Shown: positions 60,096-64,000 of the stretch, piece by piece
Layout of the letters: each line of letters opens with the position of its first letter
Numbering within the stretch: position 1 is the stretch's first letter
From: Desulfovibrio desulfuricans DSM 642
GTDB taxonomy: Bacteria > Desulfobacterota > Desulfovibrionia > Desulfovibrionales > Desulfovibrionaceae
Length of the DNA stretch: 64,000 bases
Assembly (NCBI RefSeq): GCF_000420465.1
Contig: NZ_ATUZ01000019.1
Location: 49,827 to 113,826 of the forward strand
Direction of reading: 5' to 3'
Notes under the pieces: model-generated
Told to the model about the DNA's origin: nothing
Database searches by the model: none
Seen by the model: the letters and a program-made list of their open reading frames with translations, nothing else
Made by a program: the position numbers and the translations under genes

Positions 60096-60635
60096 ATGAA
60101 CACTATTCGCACTTCTATGATGGCGCTTGCCTTCGCAGCTATGACAATTTTGGGGGCTTCCGGCATCGCAAGTGCTGCTCCACATAACGGTCAAATGATG
60201 GGGAACGGCGGCTACAACAACATGACCCCTGAAGTCCAGGCCAGCATGCAAAAAGCTTACGCGACCATTAACCCCCTGGAGCAGTTGCTGTACGCGAAAA
60301 AAATGGAACTGGACGCCCAGATATCCGCAGGAGCCGACGATAAGACCATTCAAGGTCTTGTTGGCGAGGTAAATTCTCTGAGCGCCAAGCTCACCGAAGC
60401 ACAGGCCAAGGTGAAGCAGCAAATGGCGAAGGACGGCATCTCCTATAACAACTTCATGCAATACTGCATGATGATGGGCGGCTCGATGTGCGGCTACGGC
60501 GGCATGATGGGCGGCATGGGCCAAGGGGGCGGCATGATGCACGGCGGCGGTATGGGCCATGGTGGTGGTATGGGCCATGGCGGCATGATGGGTGGTTGCC
60601 CGATGATGGGCGGCATGATGGGACACGGCCAATAG
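60096..60635 (+). CDS. zraP: ZraP-like periplasmic metal-binding protein
   Basis: A 179-residue exported protein (signal peptide to about residue 28) with a central LTxxQ/Spy-like helical region (VQASMQKAYATINPLEQLLYAKKMEL) as in ZraP, and a long C-terminal tail rich in Met, Gly and His (about residues 128-179: repeats of GGMMGG and GMGHGG). The tail probably binds Zn, Cu or Ag. It is the third gene of the sigma-54 operon. ZraP is a zinc-dependent chaperone that also feeds back on the ZraSR system. Confidence 0.85.
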   Translation: MNTIRTSMMALAFAAMTILGASGIASAAPHNGQMMGNGGYNNMTPEVQASMQKAYATINPLEQLLYAKKMELDAQISAGADDKTIQGLVGEVNSLSAKLTEAQAKVKQQMAKDGISYNNFMQYCMMMGGSMCGYGGMMGGMGQGGGMMHGGGMGHGGGMGHGGMMGGCPMMGGMMGHGQ

Positions 60636-60647
60636 CAGGCTCGGACT

Positions 60648-60698
60648 AAAACGAATAAAGCTGCCGGGGAAATACCTCTCGGCAGCTTTATTCGTTTT
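60648..60698. terminator. Bidirectional terminator between zraP and the cytochrome gene
   Basis: A 19-bp stem (arms AAAACGAATAAAGCTGCCG and its complement) with T-runs on both sides, serving the convergent genes. Confidence 0.85.
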
Positions 60699-60700
60699 AA

Positions 60701-61300
60701 CTATTTGTCAGGAGCAATATGAAAAGGCTTATGCGCAAGGCCTTCATGGCACGAAACACAGCTTTTGATTTCCACCTTGGGCTTCTTGGGCGCTGAGGAG
60801 CGGGGTTTTCTGCCATGGCAGCGGGAACAACCGCCTCTATCCGCGTGGGGATTGTTTTTCAGATATGTGGCATGATCTTTTCGCCCTTTATCCGGCACCG
60901 GGCCATCGCCTTTGGCATTGAGCATCAGATCTTCGTGACAAGTCCGGCAATTTGAGTCGGCTATAAACTCTCTCGCGTCTTCCCGCATTTCGTTACGATT
61001 AACCGCCGGATCTTCGTCATTGAAGTGCGCCCAGGCGTCTTTCGCTCCCATGTAGGTTTTTGCACCCAGCATGGAAAATACGCCGGAATTAGGGATATGG
61101 CACTGCGAACAGCCTATGGGGTGGCCCTTGGCGTCTTTAGCATGTGGTGATAGCAGCAACTCATCCCGATAAATGCGCATTTCATGGCAAGATAGGCAAA
61201 AAGTATCTGTAGAGGTGCCCACTGCCGTGGCGCTTGAAATCAAAAGAAAGACCAGTACCACAACCCCTTTTACCCCAAGAATAGCATACAGCTTGGACAT
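60701..61300 (-). CDS. Pentahaem NapC/NirT-family cytochrome c
   Basis: A 199-residue membrane-anchored cytochrome: N-terminal span (GVKGVVVLVFLLISSATAVG), then five CxxCH motifs (CLSCH, CSQCH, CRTCH, CSRCH, CVSCH). NapC/NrfH types have four haems; five resembles TorC/DorC-like quinol dehydrogenases. No reductase gene is adjacent, so the electron acceptor is unknown; metal or arsenate reduction is possible from context. Confidence 0.88.
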   Translation of the reverse strand: MSKLYAILGVKGVVVLVFLLISSATAVGTSTDTFCLSCHEMRIYRDELLLSPHAKDAKGHPIGCSQCHIPNSGVFSMLGAKTYMGAKDAWAHFNDEDPAVNRNEMREDAREFIADSNCRTCHEDLMLNAKGDGPVPDKGRKDHATYLKNNPHADRGGCSRCHGRKPRSSAPKKPKVEIKSCVSCHEGLAHKPFHIAPDK

Positions 61301-61418
61301 CAATCGGCCTTGCTCCTCGCTGGCTGTGTCCAGAATCGCTTCTGATGTAATCTTGACCCGTTATACGATGTAGTATTCATTTTGGTAATGTTGGTTCTTA
61401 TTTTTATATATTGCATCA

Positions 61419-61793
61419 TTAATTCTTGGTTTCCATAATATGGGCAAGGCCTTGCATAAAAAGAGGCTCAATGTGATCGTCCGCGATGGAGTAGTAGACG
61501 ATTTTTCCTTCGCGTCTGAAATTGACCAAATGCATATGGCGCAAGATCTTCAAGTGGTGGGAAATAGCCGGTTGGCTCATGCCCAGCAAGGCACTGATGT
61601 CGCACACGCACATTTCCGCATGCAGTAAGGCGTTAATAATCTTGAGGCGGGTCGGATCATTCAACGACTTGAAAAGCTCAGCAATTTCTACAAGAAACGT
61701 ATCTTCGAGAACCTTTCCCCTAACATCCGCAACGACATTTTCATGGATGACGGTACAGCCGCATAGGCCGGTATCCTCTTTCTGCTTGGACAT
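61419..61793 (-). CDS. CadC/SmtB-type ArsR-family metal repressor
   Basis: A 124-residue winged-helix repressor. Its metal site resembles CadC: an N-terminal CGCTVIHEN (Cys11, Cys13, His17) and the helix-3 box MCVCDIS (Cys62, Cys64), then SQPAISHHLKILRHMHLV for DNA recognition. Expected to bind Cd, Pb, Zn or Co and release DNA. The P-type ATPase gene at 53769 has a similar TAAAC...GTTTA operator. Confidence 0.88.
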   Translation of the reverse strand: MSKQKEDTGLCGCTVIHENVVADVRGKVLEDTFLVEIAELFKSLNDPTRLKIINALLHAEMCVCDISALLGMSQPAISHHLKILRHMHLVNFRREGKIVYYSIADDHIEPLFMQGLAHIMETKN

Positions 61794-61802
61794 GGCATCT
61801 CC

Positions 61803-61861
61803 TAAACAAATACATAAGCAAGTGTTTAATTGTTCCTAGCAGGCGGGTATTTTGGTGTCAA
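61803..61861 (-). promoter_or_regulatory. Promoter and operator of the CadC-like gene
   Basis: On the minus strand TTGACA (61856-61861), 17 bases, then TAGGAA (61833-61838). An inverted repeat TAAACA / TGTTTA (61803-61828) lies just downstream, between promoter and start codon. Confidence 0.55.
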
Positions 61862-61977
61862 CTTGCATGGGACGCTCCGCATTCTTTATACTCGCCGGTT
61901 CCTTCTATGGGCGTTGTAGAGTAGTTGCCTCCGACCGAATACTTTGGTCACAGCGAAGGAGAAATTCCTGCTCACCC

Positions 61978-62006
61978 TTGACATAGTTCAATTGGCGTTG
62001 AATAAT
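61978..62006 (+). promoter_or_regulatory. arsR promoter with embedded operator
   Basis: TTGACA (61978-61983), exactly 17 bases, then AATAAT (62001-62006). TTCAA-TTGGCG-TTGAA (61987-62002) lies between the boxes, an ArsR-type operator. The expected transcription start coincides with the arsR ATG at 62013. Confidence 0.7.
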
Positions 62007-62012
62007 TATCCA

Positions 62013-62381
62013 ATGGAAACAAAAACCGCCACCACCATATTTGAAGTCCTGACTTCCGAGGCCCGACTTTCCATCTTCCGGCTGCTGGTCAAATACGCGC
62101 CGGACGGACTGGTTGCCGGAGATATTGCCAGGATGCTGGACATACCCAAGACGAATCTTTCCTTTCACCTGAAAACCATTGTCCACAGCGGGCTTGCCAG
62201 CATGGAGCGTGAAGGCCGCAACACGCGGTACAAAGCCAACATTCCTTTGATGCTGGAAACTATCGCCTACCTGACTGCCGAGTGCTGCTCCGGCAGCCCT
62301 GACCAGTGCCGGACGTACCGGACAGAAAGTGGCATTGCGCCGGAGTTTCTGCCGACCTGCTGCGAACACAAAAAATCATAA
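62013..62381 (+). CDS. arsR: ArsR-family arsenic repressor
   Basis: A 122-residue winged-helix protein (FEVLTSEARLSIFRLLV, then IPKTNLSFHLKTIVHSGL) with a Cys-rich C-terminus: Cys91, Cys92, Cys99, Cys116, Cys117. The classical helix-3 CxC is absent; arsenite is likely bound by the C-terminal cysteines as in other divergent ArsR types. The ATG at 62013 has no ribosome site; the promoter suggests a leaderless message. First gene of arsR-arsM-arsC. Confidence 0.87.
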   Translation: METKTATTIFEVLTSEARLSIFRLLVKYAPDGLVAGDIARMLDIPKTNLSFHLKTIVHSGLASMEREGRNTRYKANIPLMLETIAYLTAECCSGSPDQCRTYRTESGIAPEFLPTCCEHKKS

Positions 62382-62397
62382 CGTGGAGAATATTTTT

Positions 62398-63234
62398 ATG
62401 AACACGCCCGACAAATCAAACGAGCAAATCAGAGAAACCGTGCGCTCTGGATATGCGGCTATCGCCACGGGGCAGCGTTCTTGTTGTTGCTCCAGCCCGC
62501 GCAGCAGTCAGGCCGACCCAACCCGGTTGGCGCAGGCCATTGGCTATGACGCGGAAAGTCTTGCCAATCTGCCGGAAGGCGCGAACATGGGGCTTTCCTG
62601 CGGTAATCCTGTAGCCATTGCGGCCTTGCAGGAAGGGCAGACAGTGCTTGACCTCGGTAGTGGCGGCGGCTTTGACGTGTTCCAGGCAGGCGAAAAGGTG
62701 AAAGCCTCCGGGCGTGTCATCGGCGTGGACATGACGCCGGAAATGCTTGCCAAGGCCCGCAAGAACATTGAGCACTACCGGCAGCGTACCGGCCTGGACA
62801 ACGTGGAGTTCCGCCTTGGCGAGATTGAATATTTGCCCGTGCCCGATGCCAGCGTTGACGTGGTGCTTTCCAACTGCGTCATTAACCTTTCGCCGGACAA
62901 GCCCCAGGTATGGCGTGAAATCTTCCGAGTTCTGAAACCCGGCGGCAAGGTGTCTGTTTCCGACTTGGCCCTGTTGCAACATCTGCCCGACAACATCCGG
63001 GAAATGGCGGCGGCTTTGGTTGGTTGCGTGGCCGGAGCCGTGCTGGTGGACGAAACCAGGGCCATGCTCGAAAAGACCGGCTTCACCTCTATCGTCCTGA
63101 CGCCCAAGCCCGATTATGTGCGGAACATGCAGGACTGGAACGACCCCTTGTACAAGCAAATCGCCGAGACTTTGCCAAAGGGTAAAGAAATGGCCGATTA
63201 CGTTGTCAGTCTATCCATAGAAGCCCGGAAGTAG
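62398..63234 (+). CDS. arsM: Arsenite methyltransferase
   Basis: A 278-residue SAM methyltransferase with SCCCS near residue 30, LSCGNP (Cys68), SAM motif VLDLGSGGGFD, SNCVINLSPDK (Cys160) and VGC (Cys210): the cysteines needed for As(III) binding and methylation are all present. Start at 62398 follows GTGGAGA. It converts arsenite to methylated arsenicals. In the operon between arsR and arsC. Confidence 0.92.
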   Translation: MNTPDKSNEQIRETVRSGYAAIATGQRSCCCSSPRSSQADPTRLAQAIGYDAESLANLPEGANMGLSCGNPVAIAALQEGQTVLDLGSGGGFDVFQAGEKVKASGRVIGVDMTPEMLAKARKNIEHYRQRTGLDNVEFRLGEIEYLPVPDASVDVVLSNCVINLSPDKPQVWREIFRVLKPGGKVSVSDLALLQHLPDNIREMAAALVGCVAGAVLVDETRAMLEKTGFTSIVLTPKPDYVRNMQDWNDPLYKQIAETLPKGKEMADYVVSLSIEARK

Positions 63235-63242
63235 TGGCGCTT

Positions 63243-63665
63243 ATGAACATTCTTTTCTTGTGTACGGGCAATTCCTGCCGCTCTATCATTGCAGAGGCGC
63301 TTTTCAAATCAATGGCCCCGGCTGGTGTGGCTGCGCAAAGTGCGGGCAGCAAGCCCGCCGGACGTGTGCACCCCCGCGCCCTGGCTGTGCTCAAAGAAGC
63401 CGGACTTTCCACGGAAGGCTTGTCCAGCAAGTCATGGGATAATCTGACGGAAAAGCCGGATGCGGTCATAACCCTGTGCGCCGACGCAGCGGGCGAAGCC
63501 TGCCCGCTATACTTCGGCAAGGTTGTCCGCAGCCATTGGGGAATGCCCGACCCGGCCAAGGTGGAAGGCGACGAGGCAGCGGTAAACGCCGCTTTTGCCG
63601 AAACCTTCGCCGTGCTCCGCAGGCGGATAAGCGCCCTGGTGAAACAGCTTGAAGCAGAACCGTGA
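63243..63665 (+). CDS. arsC: Arsenate reductase, thioredoxin-coupled type
   Basis: A 140-residue low-molecular-weight phosphatase-like ArsC: P-loop CTGNSCR (Cys7 to Arg13), then the redox pair Cys79 and Cys87 in TLCADAAGEACPLYFG. It reduces arsenate to arsenite, the substrate of ArsM. The last codon is followed directly by TGACCTGCCCCC, the end of an IS3-family element, so the stop codon belongs to the IS and a few natural C-terminal residues may be lost. An earlier in-frame GTG at 63234 is possible. Confidence 0.9.
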   Translation: MNILFLCTGNSCRSIIAEALFKSMAPAGVAAQSAGSKPAGRVHPRALAVLKEAGLSTEGLSSKSWDNLTEKPDAVITLCADAAGEACPLYFGKVVRSHWGMPDPAKVEGDEAAVNAAFAETFAVLRRRISALVKQLEAEP

Positions 63666-64000
63666 CCTGCCCCCAAAAAACTGGTCCGCCTAAAAAGTTA
63701 GTATAAGGTGGAGCCATGGAGGGCATCAAATGGGTCGCAAAGCATTTACTCCAGAGCAAATCATTTTCAAGCTTCGCGAGGTTGAAGTTCTTGTGGGACA
63801 AGGCGAAAGCATTGCCCTGGCTTGCCGCAAAATTGCTGTAACCGAGCAAACGTATTATCGATGGCGCAAGGAATATGGAGGCATGGGGACTGAGCAGCTC
63901 AAGCGATTGAAAGAACTAGAAAAGGAAAACGCTAGGCTGCGACGAGCCGTCGCTGATTTAAGCCTTGAAAAAATTATTCTTGCGGAGGCGGCAAAGGGAA
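63663..64000 (+). mobile_element. IS3-family insertion sequence, left part
   Basis: The left end TGACCTGCCCCCA fits IS3-family terminal repeats and is followed 67 bases later by an OrfA-type gene. The rest, including OrfB, lies beyond the window. Confidence 0.75.
63730..64000 (+). CDS. IS3-family transposase OrfA, cut by window edge
   Basis: The frame (MGRKAFTPEQIIFKLREVE..., SIALACRKIAVTEQTYYRWRKEYGG, then a leucine-zipper-like LKRLKELEKENARLRRAV) is the helix-turn-helix plus coiled-coil OrfA of IS3 elements such as the IS407/IS911 types. It is still open at base 64000; OrfB should follow by frameshift. Confidence 0.88.
   Translation, partial: MGRKAFTPEQIIFKLREVEVLVGQGESIALACRKIAVTEQTYYRWRKEYGGMGTEQLKRLKELEKENARLRRAVADLSLEKIILAEAAKG

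Larger units (their letters stand above)
28824..64000. mobile_element. Integrative conjugative element (left end to window edge)
   Basis: A tRNA 3' fragment at the left edge, a tyrosine integrase just inside, excisionase-like genes, a toxin-antitoxin pair, a full IncP-type mating-pair apparatus with coupling protein, and metal and arsenic resistance cargo together define an ICE. The right end, an intact tRNA and a relaxase are not in the window. The border after topA could also be a junction between two nested elements; I cannot exclude that the resistance block from 52.5 kb is a separate island. Confidence 0.75.

Noticed and set aside
1..64000. CRISPR array
   Set aside because: No regularly spaced direct repeats with unique spacers were seen; the short repeats near the integrase and regulators are too few.
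1..64000. Intact tRNA or rRNA genes
   Set aside because: Only the tRNA-Thr 3' fragment at 28824-28869 was found; I saw no complete cloverleaf or rRNA segment by eye.

Overview
The window looks like a chromosome segment of a sulfate-reducing Desulfovibrionaceae bacterium (Desulfovibrio-like). The clues are paralogous outer-membrane porins of the Desulfovibrio homotrimeric type, aryl-sulfate sulfotransferases, a multihaem NapC/NirT cytochrome, anaerobe-type regulators and a moderately GC-rich base composition. This assignment comes from gene content only; no database was searched.

Bases 1-18 kb are a core-genome region for organic sulfate or sulfonate handling and its control. On the plus strand lie the 3' end of a signal-less arylsulfotransferase (ASST), a SLC13/DASS anion transporter, a porin and a periplasmic ASST. 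A leftward unit then encodes an MFS transporter, a glutaredoxin-fusion protein, dihydrolipoyl dehydrogenase and a lipoyl H-protein. It diverges from a second porin across a 330-bp region that carries a duplicated palindrome. A second signal-less ASST diverges from a Crp/Fnr regulator. A hybrid histidine kinase, a cupin, a DUF302 protein and a Lar-like zinc ribbon follow.

Bases 19-27.2 kb hold a metal or metallophore uptake locus. TonB-dependent receptor, binding protein, FecCD permease, ATPase and a dedicated TonB are overlapping or closely spaced on the plus strand. They converge on FmdE, DUF364 and a methyltransferase on the minus strand.

From 28,824 to the right edge the window appears to lie inside an integrative conjugative element. 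The left boundary is the 3' half of a tRNA-Thr(CGT)-like gene, still followed by its own terminator, with a tyrosine integrase just inside. Next come excisionase-like genes, a ParDE toxin-antitoxin pair and an IncP/RP4-type conjugation operon: traK, traL, traM, trbB, com, trbC, trbD, trbE, trbJ, trbL, trbF, trbG, trbH, trbI, traG, traF, a small ORF, traC and topA. An IS30 element and an AT-rich VOC gene sit between traC and topA. No relaxase and no right end are visible. The cargo is metal and metalloid defence: a YeeE-like transporter pair, a Zn/Cd P-type ATPase, a ZraSR-like two-component system with a sigma-54 zraP operon, a pentahaem cytochrome, a CadC-like repressor and arsR-arsM-arsC, whose last codon is abutted by an IS3-family element that runs off the edge.

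The most unusual signal is a 38-base leader element. It is the 3' end of the phage Mu Com-like gene and is repeated just upstream of traG and topA. In all three places it sits 14-16 bases before the start codon, with a CCTC-type sequence able to pair with the Shine-Dalgarno. This suggests a Com-controlled translational regulon for conjugation genes.
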